Origin: an uncultured Alphaproteobacteria bacterium
GTDB taxonomy: Bacteria; Pseudomonadota; Alphaproteobacteria; Rhodobacterales; Rhodobacteraceae
Assembly: GCA_902596605.1 (NCBI GenBank)
Contig: CACJUU010000001.1
Coordinates: forward strand, 108,700-172,699
Length of the DNA: 64,000 nucleotides
Reading direction: 5' to 3'
The translations under genes and the position numbers were made by a program. Below the pieces are notes generated by a model, which searched no databases, was not told where the DNA came from, and worked only from the letters and a program-made list of their open reading frames with translations. Each line of letters starts with the position of its first letter. The first letter of the stretch is position 1. Below are positions 17,044 to 26,698 of this stretch, in pieces.

Positions 17044-18264
17044 ATGATCAATATAGATTTTTATATAAAAAATTTACGCTGGCTCTATGTAGTATTTATT
17101 CTTACTTTTTGTTCTGCTTTTGGTCAGACTTTCTTCATTTCATTATACTCAAGAGAAATTAGGGCTGCTTTCGAGTTAACTCATGGTCAATGGGGACTGG
17201 TCTACTCTTGCGCGACTTTATCTTCAGCAATTCTAATCCTCTTTGTGGGTGGTTATGCAGATAGAATTTCAGCTAAAAGACTCAGCACATTGGTCATTTT
17301 TGGATTGATAGTTTTTGCATTTTTAATGGCAAACAATACTTCAACATGGGGACTAGTTTTTATCATTCTAGGCCTCCGTTTTTTTGGTCAAGGAATGCTT
17401 GGGCATATATCAATGGTCTTTTGTGGCAAATGGTTTTTTAAAAATAAGGGTAAGGCAGTTGCTGTTGCAAACTCCGGTTACACTCTTGCTGAAGCTATAA
17501 TGCCGACAATATTTGTTGCTTTAATAGGCATTCTTAGTTGGCAGGTCAGCTGGTATGTATCGATAATAATGAGTATACTAATATTGGGCTCAGTTAGGTT
17601 TCTTGCAAAAAAAGAGCGAAACAAGGGCACCAAGCCACAGAAAGAAAATCAGCAGGCAGGCATGTTGAAAAAATCATGGAAGCGATTCGAGATGTTAAGA
17701 AGTTGGGTTTTTTGGGCAGCAGTGCCAGGGCTAATGACTTCTCCGATGATTACAACAACCCTTTTCTTCCACCAAGTTCATTTAGTGGAAATAAAAAGCT
17801 GGGATCTTTCAACATATGTATTATTTATTCCAGTCTATTCAGCCGCAACTTTTTTTTCTTTGTATTTCATAGGTTATTTGGTAGATAAGCTTTCTACAAA
17901 GATTATTTTACCTGTTTTCCTTTTTCCTCTGATCTTAGGGTTATTACTCTTGTCGATCGCTACAAGTTACTTGGAATTACTCATTATCTTTATCTTGTTA
18001 GGCTTAAGCGCGGGGGCGTACACCGTAGTATATGGAACTTTTTTCCCAGAATTCTTCGGATCTTTATATCTAGGGTCAGTGCGTACGGTTGGAGTAACCA
18101 TTATGGTTTTCAGTTCTGCTATAGGACCTGTTTTAAGTGGTCATTTTATAGACTTAGGCTATCTCATTGATCATCAGTTTAAATTCTTTGCTGCATTTTC
18201 GGTGTTTGCTTCCTTATTATTTTTAACTATCAGTCTTAGCGTGAAGCTCCCTGAAAATGCTTAA
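17044..18264 (+). CDS. MFS transporter
   Basis: This is a 406-residue major facilitator protein with about 12 hydrophobic segments and a loop-2/3 motif GGYADRISAKR. It has the RhmT/oxalate-formate antiporter look (LRWLYVVF, SLYSREIRAAFELTHGQWG), resembling carriers of monocarboxylates, but substrate is unknown. I take ATG at 17044; a TTG 39 bp upstream would add 13 residues with no clear ribosome-binding site. It is divergent from the enoyl-CoA hydratase gene. A small HAD-phosphatase relic overlaps its last codons. Confidence 0.85.
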   Translation: MINIDFYIKNLRWLYVVFILTFCSAFGQTFFISLYSREIRAAFELTHGQWGLVYSCATLSSAILILFVGGYADRISAKRLSTLVIFGLIVFAFLMANNTSTWGLVFIILGLRFFGQGMLGHISMVFCGKWFFKNKGKAVAVANSGYTLAEAIMPTIFVALIGILSWQVSWYVSIIMSILILGSVRFLAKKERNKGTKPQKENQQAGMLKKSWKRFEMLRSWVFWAAVPGLMTSPMITTTLFFHQVHLVEIKSWDLSTYVLFIPVYSAATFFSLYFIGYLVDKLSTKIILPVFLFPLILGLLLLSIATSYLELLIIFILLGLSAGAYTVVYGTFFPEFFGSLYLGSVRTVGVTIMVFSSAIGPVLSGHFIDLGYLIDHQFKFFAAFSVFASLLFLTISLSVKLPENA

Positions 18265-18397
18265 AGTAAAAAATTCAAAAGGGCTTATGATTGGAGTTAT
18301 GTTGCGCTATAATTACCAAGAAGAACTGAAACTGGCGAGTGTAAACTATATGATAAGTGACCCCAGTGAATTAGGTAAAATATTAAGAGGCCTCTAA
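18257..18397 (+). pseudogene. Relic of a Gph-type HAD phosphatase C-terminus
   Basis: A 46-codon reading frame between the MFS gene and the acetoacetyl-CoA synthetase gene encodes a sequence close to the C-terminal tail of phosphoglycolate-phosphatase-like HAD proteins. The pattern GxMIGVMLRYNYQEELKLA, then NYMISDPSELGKIL, matches the usual G-V-x-x-G-Y-x-x-x-E-E-L-x-x-A, then Y-x-I-x-x-P-x-E-L-x-x-L. No upstream HAD catalytic motifs (DxD) are present, as the MFS gene occupies that DNA. The stop directly abuts the next start codon. It could be a decayed gene end, or a short translated ORF that couples to the downstream gene. Confidence 0.4.
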
Positions 18398-20344
18398 ATG
18401 GATAATTCTGAAATCATTTGGCAACCGAGTAGTGAAAGTAAAAAGTTAAGCAACCTAGCTAAGTTCATTGAACTCGTTAATCAGAGATACTCACAATCAA
18501 TAAAAACAGAATATCAAGATATTTGGAACTGGTCGGTCAACAATATTGAAAGTTTTTGGTCTTTGATGTGGGATTTTTCTGAAATAAAAGGAAGAAAGGG
18601 CACTAAAATTTCTGAAAATATTGGGCTTATGCCTGGCGCTAGGTTTTTTCCAGATGCAAAACTAAATTATGCAGAAAACCTACTCCGAGCTGCAGATAAT
18701 GCAATAGCTATAGAGGAATTTAGAGAAGATGGGTTCTCCAATGCGTTAACCAGAAAAGAACTTGAAAGTAAGGCCCTTAAAATGGCCGGCTGGATGAAAA
18801 ACAAGGGAGTCAAAAAGGGTGATCGTGTATGCGCTTACATGCCCAACTGTTCTGAAACAGTTATTACGATGCTGGCCACTTCTGCCTTAGGAGCTATTTT
18901 TTCTTCCTGTTCAAGCGACTTCGGTGTTGAAGGGGTAATAGATCGCTTTGAACAAATAGAGCCCAAAATTATTATTGCAGCAAACGGCTACCTTTATAAT
19001 GGAAAGATAATTGATAGATCAGAGGAAATTAAAACGATATCTAAACGACTACCTTCTCTAGAACATATCATTGTTGTTGAATATATAAGCTTTACAAAAA
19101 ACATTGATGATTTTCAAAATTTCAATTCTGTTTTTCAGTCAGACATACTAGAGAATTATGTTTTATGTGAATTTAATGACCCTCTATATATTGTTTTTTC
19201 ATCGGGTACCACTGGCAAACCTAAATGCATAACACACAGCATAGGTGGCGTTCTAATTCAACACGCAAAAGAACACCTGCTCCATATAAATTTAAGTGAA
19301 AAACAGAAAATGTTTTATTTTACTACTTGTGGTTGGATGATGTGGAACTGGTTGGTTGGTTCTCTATTTTGCAAAAGCTCTATAGTTCTCTATGAGGGTA
19401 GTCCATTTTATCCAAATCCCGAACATCTATGGAAAATAGCCGAAAAATCAGAGGTGAGTATATTCGGTACATCAGCAAAGTATATCGATGCACTTTCAAA
19501 ATCTAATATAGTTCCCAAGAATCACTTAATATCGAGCAATCTACGAACTATTTGTTCAACTGGCTCTCCACTTAGCCCGGATAGTTATGATTACATTTTG
19601 AACAATATAAAATCAGATGTGCAGATTGCATCGATTTCTGGTGGAACAGATCTTCTCAGCTGTTTTGTTTTGAGCAACCCTTTGAGTCCTGTAGTCAAAG
19701 GAGAAATCCAATGCAGAGCACTAGCAATGGACGTGGATATATTTAACGAGCATGGAGAAAGTCTAATTAACATGGAAGGTGAGCTTGTATGCAAGATTCC
19801 ATTCCCATCAATGCCCATAAAGTTTTGGAATGACCAAAATGATACAAAATACAAAGAAGCATATTTTGAAAAGTTTAAAGGGATATGGCGTCACGGAGAT
19901 TGGGCCAAAATAACTGAGCGCGGTACGGTGGTAATTTACGGTAGATCAGATGCAACCCTAAATCCTGGCGGAGTAAGAATTGGCACTGCTGAAATATATA
20001 ATACGGTTGAGAAACTTAATGAAGTTGCTGAGTCCATCGTAATAGCACAAAATTGGAACAATGATGTCAGGATAGTTCTATTTCTAAAGTTACAAAATGA
20101 CCATGAGCTAACTGAACATCTTAAAGAAAAAGTAGTTAATCAGATAAGAACAAATCTCACCCCAAGACATGTACCAGCTAAAGTAGTTGCTGTTCCAGAT
20201 ATTCCTCGAACGCGTTCTGGGAAAATAACTGAGCTAGCAGTCAGAGACATTGTACATGGAAAAGAAATTAAAAATAAGGAAGCTTTGGCTAACCCAGAGG
20301 CTCTGATCCATTTTTCTAACATACCTGACTTAAATACAGTTTAA
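18398..20344 (+). CDS. Acetoacetyl-CoA synthetase
   Basis: This ligase of 648 residues activates acetoacetate to acetoacetyl-CoA using ATP, linking ketone bodies or polyhydroxybutyrate breakdown to central metabolism. It has the AMP-binding motif IVFSSGTTGKPK, TTCGWMMWNW, the adenine-binding SGGTD segment, and the C-terminal hinge YGRSDATLNPGGVRIGTAEIY with RTRSGK near the end. The N-terminal WxP...F and FPDAKLNYAENLL segments are typical of acetoacetyl-CoA synthetase rather than acetyl-CoA synthetase. It starts directly after the HAD relic and converges on trkH with 4 bp between stops. Confidence 0.9.
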   Translation: MDNSEIIWQPSSESKKLSNLAKFIELVNQRYSQSIKTEYQDIWNWSVNNIESFWSLMWDFSEIKGRKGTKISENIGLMPGARFFPDAKLNYAENLLRAADNAIAIEEFREDGFSNALTRKELESKALKMAGWMKNKGVKKGDRVCAYMPNCSETVITMLATSALGAIFSSCSSDFGVEGVIDRFEQIEPKIIIAANGYLYNGKIIDRSEEIKTISKRLPSLEHIIVVEYISFTKNIDDFQNFNSVFQSDILENYVLCEFNDPLYIVFSSGTTGKPKCITHSIGGVLIQHAKEHLLHINLSEKQKMFYFTTCGWMMWNWLVGSLFCKSSIVLYEGSPFYPNPEHLWKIAEKSEVSIFGTSAKYIDALSKSNIVPKNHLISSNLRTICSTGSPLSPDSYDYILNNIKSDVQIASISGGTDLLSCFVLSNPLSPVVKGEIQCRALAMDVDIFNEHGESLINMEGELVCKIPFPSMPIKFWNDQNDTKYKEAYFEKFKGIWRHGDWAKITERGTVVIYGRSDATLNPGGVRIGTAEIYNTVEKLNEVAESIVIAQNWNNDVRIVLFLKLQNDHELTEHLKEKVVNQIRTNLTPRHVPAKVVAVPDIPRTRSGKITELAVRDIVHGKEIKNKEALANPEALIHFSNIPDLNTV

Positions 20345-20348
20345 TAAC

Positions 20349-21797
20349 TTATTGCTTCCAAAAGATAGGCAGGAAAAATGCCATTGCCACTAAAAGTTCT
20401 AGCCTTCCTAAAATCATTGCCAATATTAAAATATATTTTTCAACGTCATCAAGGGCTTTGAAGCTTCCGGATGGACCAATTATTTCACCTAGCCCTGGGC
20501 CAACATTTGCTAATGCCGTAGTTGCTCCAGATATAGCGGTAATAAAATCTAGCCCACAAAAAGCTAGACTTAACGTTACTAAAATGAGGCAGGCAAAAAA
20601 ACAACAGATCATTGTTACTGTTGAGCGATAAATATCTTGATCAACAAGTTTGTTTCCATATCTTAGTAGGAATACTCCCTTCGAATAAATTAGCTGCCTT
20701 AAGGATGTCTTGATTACTTGCCCCAGCACAATAAATCTGTAGACCTTGATTCCCCCAGCAGTGGAGCCTGCACAACCTCCAATAAAAATTAAAAAGAAAA
20801 ACAAGACAGGGCCTAAAGAGCCGTAATTCATGAAGTCACCACTAGAATATCCCGTAGTTGTTATTATAGAAACTACATTGAAAATATATTCAGTGTTTAC
20901 ATGAATTGATTTTGCTGCCCCTCCATTTTGGTAAAGTATCAACAAAGTACAAGAAAGAAGAATAATTAATATGAAGGTCAATACCTGTGGGTCTAACTTG
21001 GGGATATTTCGGGTAAAAAAAATTGCAACAAATACACTAAAAGGTAGCCCTCCCACTATCATAAAAAGAATAGCAACCCACAGAACAGACGAACTATTGT
21101 AATAGCCAAGAGACTCGTCGTGTGTTGAAAAACCGCCGGTTGCCACGGTAGTCATACCATGAGTTAGAGCATCGAATGGTGTCAAACCGACGAAAAGATA
21201 AGAGACGACACACGCCAAAGATAAAATAAAATAAATAATAATTATTGATCTTGAGATTTCTACTAATCTTGGAAGGGGCTTGTCAGATCTATCGGAACTT
21301 TCCATTTTAAACAACTGCATTCCTCCTATCCTCAAAAAAGGAAGTAAGATTAGCCCTAATGAAAGTATGCCAAGGCCTCCAACCCATTGCATCAAAGCTC
21401 TCCATAAAAGAATTGGCCGATCATAGCTTAAGATGTCAGTCATAATGGTTGACCCAGTGGTCGTAAGTCCAGAGGTTGCTTCAAACAGAGCATCCACGAA
21501 ACTTAAGTTTGCAGACGAATTGGCTAATGGAATTGCGCATAAAATTGGCAACAAAAACCACAACATATTAACCACTAATATTCCAAATCTCGGGGTAATC
21601 TTCGGTTGATCACCAAAACAAGCAATTACCACCAAAAAACAAACTATCGCTGCCATTAACCCTGACCAAAGGAAAGATTTACCTCCCTCCCAACCAGTAA
21701 GGACAGAGGTTATCCACGGAATTAACATTAAAAAGGAAAAAAATAATCCCACATATGCGACAATTAGTCCAGCTGACCTAACTTCTTTTAATAGCAT
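20349..21797 (-). CDS. trkH: TrkH family potassium uptake protein
   Basis: This 482-residue membrane protein belongs to the TrkH/KtrB potassium channel-like subunits, made of four M1-P-M2 repeats. Pore-loop glycines are visible in TSGLTTTGSTIM, TTVATGGFSTHD, SIITTTGYSSGDF and ATTALANVGPGLG, the four selectivity-filter repeats. The gating subunit TrkA, usually needed for function, is not adjacent. About 107 bp separates it from lptF upstream; its own promoter is probably there. Confidence 0.92.
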   Translation of the reverse strand: MLLKEVRSAGLIVAYVGLFFSFLMLIPWITSVLTGWEGGKSFLWSGLMAAIVCFLVVIACFGDQPKITPRFGILVVNMLWFLLPILCAIPLANSSANLSFVDALFEATSGLTTTGSTIMTDILSYDRPILLWRALMQWVGGLGILSLGLILLPFLRIGGMQLFKMESSDRSDKPLPRLVEISRSIIIIYFILSLACVVSYLFVGLTPFDALTHGMTTVATGGFSTHDESLGYYNSSSVLWVAILFMIVGGLPFSVFVAIFFTRNIPKLDPQVLTFILIILLSCTLLILYQNGGAAKSIHVNTEYIFNVVSIITTTGYSSGDFMNYGSLGPVLFFFLIFIGGCAGSTAGGIKVYRFIVLGQVIKTSLRQLIYSKGVFLLRYGNKLVDQDIYRSTVTMICCFFACLILVTLSLAFCGLDFITAISGATTALANVGPGLGEIIGPSGSFKALDDVEKYILILAMILGRLELLVAMAFFLPIFWKQ

Positions 21798-21904
21798 CGC
21801 TAAAACTTATTTTAATTTTAAAAAAATTACAATAATTGATGCATTCACGAAATTTATGTAGAGATGCCATTTACTGTTTGTGATTTTACCTCAAGATTGT
21901 ATCC

Positions 21905-22999
21905 CTAGGCAAATGTATCTTTTAGATTAATGACTAACAATATTGCTGCAAGAACAACTAAAGGTGGAAGATAAATAAGTAAAAACGTATCGGGATTGAG
22001 AACAAGAAGTGATTTCAACGAAATAATGGCAACTTGCATCACCAGCGCAATCAGTGAGAGGAAAATAACAATTACAGTAGTTCTATATCTTTCACTGTTG
22101 AAAACTATTAGCGCTAACCCTCCGAGCATGCATAATGCAATTGGAGACAATATCGATGCTAGCTTCATATGGCTCTCTGCTAAATATTCAGAGGAGGTAT
22201 AGTTCGTTAATTCAGCAAGTTCTTTAGATTTCATAATTCCCGTAATTGGTGAAACGTCGGATGGTGAAGCAAGGTAATACTGAGTTTCAGGTATAAAAGA
22301 ATTTAAGTTAATTCCAAATCTCTCAAATCTTACAGACACTATACTCTTTTCATTTTTCGAAACGATCTGCAGCTCGCCATCCTGCATAATTAAATCTCTA
22401 ATACTATTATTATCTCTAATAGCGGCCTCTTTCGCGGAATATAATAATGAATAATTATCATTCCTATCATCAAAGACAAATACTCCAGTCATTTGATTCT
22501 CTTCCAATTTATCTCTGACATAAATAGTCACACCAGATATTGGATGTAAAAACTTACCACTAACAATAAATTTTGTGGCAAAATTTTGTTCTATGTCAAA
22601 AAAGATAGACTGAAGTTTAAAGGCGCTTTTTGGCAATACAAAAAATGTAATCAAGAATAAAATCAAACTGACAGTTAATCCAAATATAAAAATTATTTTT
22701 GTGAAAGAAAAAAATGAAAAGCCTGAGCTAGTAATAGCTATAATTTCAGTTTCTGAAACAAGTTTATTTATAGCATAGATAGTTGAAAAAAAAGCTGCAA
22801 CCGGTATCACAAAATAGGCTACCTGAGGGATTGTATGCATTGCCACACTAAAAATTATAATAAGCGATTGCTTATTCAAAACCAAAGTTTCAAGCTTTGG
22901 AAGAATTTGAACCAACCATAGTATACCAATAAATGTGAAAGAGAATATCAGAAATGGTTTTAGTAGCTCACTATATAAATATTTGCTTATCACCTTCAT
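21905..22999 (-). CDS. lptF: LPS export ABC transporter permease LptF
   Basis: LptF is one of two permeases of the LptB2FG complex that extracts lipopolysaccharide from the inner membrane. The 364-residue protein has the expected layout: N-terminal helices with MKVISKYLYSELLKPF, a periplasmic beta-jellyroll (about 120-255, including GVTIYVRDK and MQDGELQIV), and C-terminal helices. The usual partner gene lptG is not downstream; a short gap and trkH follow instead, so lptG must lie elsewhere. The upstream 205-bp gap contains a terminator-like hairpin. Confidence 0.9.
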   Translation of the reverse strand: MKVISKYLYSELLKPFLIFSFTFIGILWLVQILPKLETLVLNKQSLIIIFSVAMHTIPQVAYFVIPVAAFFSTIYAINKLVSETEIIAITSSGFSFFSFTKIIFIFGLTVSLILFLITFFVLPKSAFKLQSIFFDIEQNFATKFIVSGKFLHPISGVTIYVRDKLEENQMTGVFVFDDRNDNYSLLYSAKEAAIRDNNSIRDLIMQDGELQIVSKNEKSIVSVRFERFGINLNSFIPETQYYLASPSDVSPITGIMKSKELAELTNYTSSEYLAESHMKLASILSPIALCMLGGLALIVFNSERYRTTVIVIFLSLIALVMQVAIISLKSLLVLNPDTFLLIYLPPLVVLAAILLVINLKDTFA

Positions 23000-23109
23000 T
23001 TAGAAATTATTCTGTATACACCAAATTAGGCACAATTTTTGCTCTTTTGTTTATGTTAATAGAACGTATTTCCTCTTACGTCAAAAGGTTAGCTCCTAAA
23101 TAAGCTCGT

Positions 23110-23135
23110 GCAGGCCACGGTTAGCCTGCGTTTTT
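23110..23135 (+). terminator. Intrinsic-terminator-like hairpin in a divergent gap
   Basis: GCAGGC (23110-23115) pairs with GCCTGC (23124-23129) across an 8-nt loop and is followed by GTTTTT. On the plus strand this has the form of a rho-independent terminator, yet no plus-strand gene ends here; the lptF start is to the left and an acyl-CoA synthetase start is 70 bp to the right. It could end a short transcript or attenuate the downstream gene. Confidence 0.5.
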
Positions 23136-23204
23136 CTTTCATTATAAAATCAATTTATATATCATATGTTAAGCATTTTTATGAAATATAAATAGGTTAA
23201 ATAT

Positions 23205-24869
23205 ATGGATACCAGTCAAAAAATCACCCTACGGGTTAGCGAGTTAATTAATAAATATTCAACTTTCTCAAAGAGTGTTCATTATCTGCTCTGCGATCAA
23301 TATCCTGCAACTAAAATTGCGTATAAAATAATCAACGAAAATATGGAAGAATATGCGCTTTCATACGGAGAGCTAAAAACCCAGTCTATTTTAATAGCAA
23401 ATGGATTAAAACAAAGAGGCGTCAAAAAAGGTGATAGAATTGCCACACTCATGGGGAAAAGCAAAGAGTACATTATCACTTTATTAGCAATTTGGAGAAT
23501 AGGTGCCGTTCACGTACCCTTATTCACGGCTTTCTCTACGCCAGCCATAACACTTAGAGTGAATGGAAGTAATTCTAAAATAGTCTTCTGTGACCAAAAA
23601 CAGCAGTCAAAACTTGAACCATCAAATGACTTTGCGCCAAACGGTAAAGTCGAAGTTATTACAACTGCTAGTTTTGATCAAACACCCAATTGGGCTTTCA
23701 GATGGGAAGATTTATTAGCGACTGATAATTCCTTTAAGGAGGAGGCAGATTTAGATCCAGATGCTCCTATTATTCACATTTTTACATCTGGAACAACAGG
23801 TGAACCAAAAGGTGTTTGTCTTCCTGTAAAAGCTCTTTCGTGTATAGAAGCATATGCAGAATTCGCTTACGATTTAAGACAGACCGATGTCTTTTGGAAT
23901 GCAGCTGATCCAGGTTGGGCTTATGGACTTTACTGTGGTATTCTGGCGACTTTAACCACGGGAACCCCTGCTATTTTGTTTGAAGGAGGTTTCAGCGCAC
24001 AGGCAACTATTGACATAATAGAAAAGCAAAAAATTACAAATTTTGCAGCCGCACCGACAGTATATCGCTCTCTTCGAGCTGACGGAATGGAAATCTCAAA
24101 CAGACATAAACTCCGATGTTTATCAAGTGCAGGAGAACCTTTAACCCCAGAGATCAACGAATGGGCAAAGTCTTTCTTTGGCCTCTCTGTACATGACCAT
24201 TATGGTCAGACAGAAACTAGTATGGTTATAAATAACCATCATCACCCAGAACTCAAAACAGAATTGCGGGATGGTTCCATGGGTAAAGTAATGCCAGGTT
24301 GGTCAGCTACTGTTCTGAAAAATAATGAAGATATACCCGAAAAACCGGGTGTCCCAGGGCGTGTTGCCTTTATTATTGATAAGAGTCCTTTTTCCTGGTT
24401 TACAGGTTATATTGGTAATCCTAAAAAAAGCGCTGAGAAATTTTCAAAAGATAAAAAGTATTATTTAACTGGAGATACTGGGTCAGTAGATAAAGATGGT
24501 TATTTCTACTTTTCCACAAGGGATGATGATGTAATTATTATGGCAGGCTATAGAATTGGGCCTTTCGAAGTTGAGTCTGCTCTGAGCACTCATAATGCAG
24601 TTGCAGAATGTGCTGTAATTGCTACCCCGGATAAGGTAAGAGGTGAAGTAATTGAGGCTTTTGTAGTTTTAATGCCTGGAACGGAGAAAAGTGATCAACT
24701 TACTGAAGACCTTCAACGGTGGGTAAAAACAAATTTCGCTGCACATGCCTATCCAAGAAATATAACTTACGTAGGCGAATTACCGAAAACGCCAAGTGGA
24801 AAAATTCAGCGCTTTCTTCTTAGAGAGCGAAGAAAAAATGAAATTTTAAGGGCACAAAATAATGGATAA
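23205..24869 (+). CDS. AMP-dependent acyl-CoA synthetase
   Basis: This 554-residue adenylate-forming ligase activates a carboxylic acid to its CoA thioester. It has IIHIFTSGTTGEPKG (P-loop-like AMP-binding motif), HDHYGQTETSM, YYLTGDTG and the hinge DDVIIMAGYRIGPFEVESAL, ending in LPKTPSGKIQR with the conserved catalytic lysine. The sequence style resembles propionyl/medium-chain acyl-CoA synthetases; substrate is not certain. It overlaps the following nitroreductase gene by 8 bp, so the two are probably co-transcribed. Confidence 0.87.
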   Translation: MDTSQKITLRVSELINKYSTFSKSVHYLLCDQYPATKIAYKIINENMEEYALSYGELKTQSILIANGLKQRGVKKGDRIATLMGKSKEYIITLLAIWRIGAVHVPLFTAFSTPAITLRVNGSNSKIVFCDQKQQSKLEPSNDFAPNGKVEVITTASFDQTPNWAFRWEDLLATDNSFKEEADLDPDAPIIHIFTSGTTGEPKGVCLPVKALSCIEAYAEFAYDLRQTDVFWNAADPGWAYGLYCGILATLTTGTPAILFEGGFSAQATIDIIEKQKITNFAAAPTVYRSLRADGMEISNRHKLRCLSSAGEPLTPEINEWAKSFFGLSVHDHYGQTETSMVINNHHHPELKTELRDGSMGKVMPGWSATVLKNNEDIPEKPGVPGRVAFIIDKSPFSWFTGYIGNPKKSAEKFSKDKKYYLTGDTGSVDKDGYFYFSTRDDDVIIMAGYRIGPFEVESALSTHNAVAECAVIATPDKVRGEVIEAFVVLMPGTEKSDQLTEDLQRWVKTNFAAHAYPRNITYVGELPKTPSGKIQRFLLRERRKNEILRAQNNG

Positions 24870-25554
24870 TATTATTGATTCACAGGGCTTAGATCATTTA
24901 ATCAGAAAAATTGTTAGTGAGAGATCCTCGAAAAGAAATTTTCTACCTGATCCAGTAAGTATCGACCTGGTTAAAGATATAATCCAAGATGCTTCACGAG
25001 CACCTTCTGGCACCAATACTCAACCATGGAAAGTGACATGTGTCACCGGAGAAACAAAGAAAAAATTAACAAATGCCGTTTTAGAAGCTGCAGAGACAGG
25101 AAACTCCAATTTAGAATATGAATATATGCCATCTAAATTGAAAGAACCTTACATATCCAGAAAAAGAGCGGTTGGTTATGCACTCTACGAACTTTATGGA
25201 ATAAAAAGAGATGACTACCCTGCAAGAAAAGCTGCGATGTTACGTAACTTCGAATTTTTTGGAGCCCCGGTTGGCCTTTTTTTTCGGATGGATCGAGAGC
25301 TCTTATTCGGATCCTGGCTAGATGTTGGAATGTTTATGCAAAATGTTATGATACTCGCTAGAGGTAAGGGTCTGGAAACTTGTCCTCAACAAGCGTGGTG
25401 TGAGTTTGGGTCTGTTGTACACAAAGTGCTGAATATTCCAGATGATGAAATAATAATTTCAGGAATGTCGATGGGATATGCTGCGGAAGCACCTGAAAAT
25501 ACTTTAGTAAGCGAACGTATGCCTTTAGATGACTTCACAACTTTTCTAAATTGA
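24862..25554 (+). CDS. Nitroreductase family protein
   Basis: This is a 230-residue FMN-dependent oxidoreductase of the nitroreductase fold. The N-terminal FMN-phosphate site is seen in ERSSKRNF and the core in ASRAPSGTNTQPWKVTCVTG, with the GLETCPQQAW segment near residues 170-180 as in NADH-dependent nitroreductases. The natural substrate is unknown. Its start overlaps the end of the acyl-CoA synthetase gene, suggesting a shared role, possibly in breakdown of an aromatic or unsaturated acid; that is inference. Confidence 0.85.
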   Translation: MDNIIDSQGLDHLIRKIVSERSSKRNFLPDPVSIDLVKDIIQDASRAPSGTNTQPWKVTCVTGETKKKLTNAVLEAAETGNSNLEYEYMPSKLKEPYISRKRAVGYALYELYGIKRDDYPARKAAMLRNFEFFGAPVGLFFRMDRELLFGSWLDVGMFMQNVMILARGKGLETCPQQAWCEFGSVVHKVLNIPDDEIIISGMSMGYAAEAPENTLVSERMPLDDFTTFLN

Positions 25555-25573
25555 TATTTATTAACTGTCTCAT

Positions 25574-26344
25574 TTAGGACGCATAATCAGACCCTATTCG
25601 TGCAAGTCGTCGCTTTAGCGCTGTAAACTCCATTTCTCCTAGTTTCGATCCAAAACCTTTCATTGCCTGCTGATGTACCAAGTCTTGGACTTCGGGCTTG
25701 GGTAAACTGACATTACTTCCTGCCTGTGCAGCTATCTGTATTTTACAAGCTTGCTCTAAATAATACATCATTATGAAGGCTTCAGGAATTGTTCGCCCAC
25801 ATGTGAGCAAGCCGTGATTTTTTAAAATGAGTAATTGTTTATTTTTTCCTAAATCTTCAACCAACCTTTTTTGCTCGTCTAAATTTAAAGCTAGTCCTTC
25901 ATATTCGTGATACCCGATCAAATCTTTATATAGAAGCCCTGTTTGGCTGAGAGGCAATAGCCCTTCTTCTTGACATGACACACCAACGCCGGCCGATGTG
26001 TGTGTATGAATAACACAATGCATATCCGGCCTCTCTCTATGGATACATGAATGTATAACAAAACCCGCTGGATTTATTTTATCCTCTGTCTCAGAAATTA
26101 TAGTTCCATCTAAATCAACTTTTACAAGATTTGAGGCAGTTATTTCCTCATAAAGTAATCCGAATGGATTCAGAAGAAAATGTTCATCAGGCCCCGGGAC
26201 TCTAGCAGAAATATGGTTGTATATTAAGTCATCCATGCCAAAGTGTGCCATTAGTCTGTAGCAAGCAGCCAAATCTACTCGAGTATGCCATTCCTCGGTT
26301 GTAATAGATCCATTTTTTACGAGTGGTGGTAAGTTCTCATTCAT
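25574..26344 (-). CDS. Class II aldolase/adducin family protein
   Basis: This is a 256-residue member of the class II aldolase/adducin family, zinc enzymes that cleave or decarboxylate hydroxy-carbonyl compounds. Metal-ligand histidines are seen in VIHTHTSAGVGV and LKNHGLL. The fold start DLAACYRLMAHFGMDDLIYNHISAR is typical. I use ATG at 26344, 5 bp after GGAGAA; a longer frame from 26416 would add 24 residues of unlikely sequence. Animal adducins and bacterial proteins of unknown function share this arrangement, so substrate is open. It converges on the nitroreductase gene. Confidence 0.85.
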   Translation of the reverse strand: MNENLPPLVKNGSITTEEWHTRVDLAACYRLMAHFGMDDLIYNHISARVPGPDEHFLLNPFGLLYEEITASNLVKVDLDGTIISETEDKINPAGFVIHSCIHRERPDMHCVIHTHTSAGVGVSCQEEGLLPLSQTGLLYKDLIGYHEYEGLALNLDEQKRLVEDLGKNKQLLILKNHGLLTCGRTIPEAFIMMYYLEQACKIQIAAQAGSNVSLPKPEVQDLVHQQAMKGFGSKLGEMEFTALKRRLARIGSDYAS

Positions 26345-26698
26345 ATCATTTCTCCTACTCCAAATTGTCTCCTGATTGTCGCATACAAGACTTAAAAGTA
26401 CACAAAAATTTCTCATTGAATTTCTTATTTACTAGATCTTCAACATTCACTAGTTGTGCTTTTAATAAATAAAAGTGACAATTTTTTATAGAGAAAAATT
26501 TTTGATAGTTTTCTCAATGACTTCAAATTAACTAATATTTATACCGATGTAAGTTTAGTTTTTCGAAATAATCTGATAACCTTATTTTTTATGTGCTTTT
26601 TTCCGCCGGACCTTGCATAATCGTTACAAAAATTATACTATTTGTCTCTTAAAGCTCTGCTTTAATTTAGATTTCAAATATAGTGCGAGGGGGTAGTT
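26345..26698. other. 354-bp divergent gap upstream of acnB
   Basis: This AT-rich gap separates the aldolase-family gene from acnB. I see no coding frame with support and no RNA gene. A TATACT element at 26634-26639 could be the acnB -10 box; the best upstream -35-like hexamers (CCTTGC with 17-bp spacing, or TTGCAT with 15 bp) are weak. A GAGGGGG run at 26687-26693 is the likely acnB ribosome-binding site. Confidence 0.4.
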
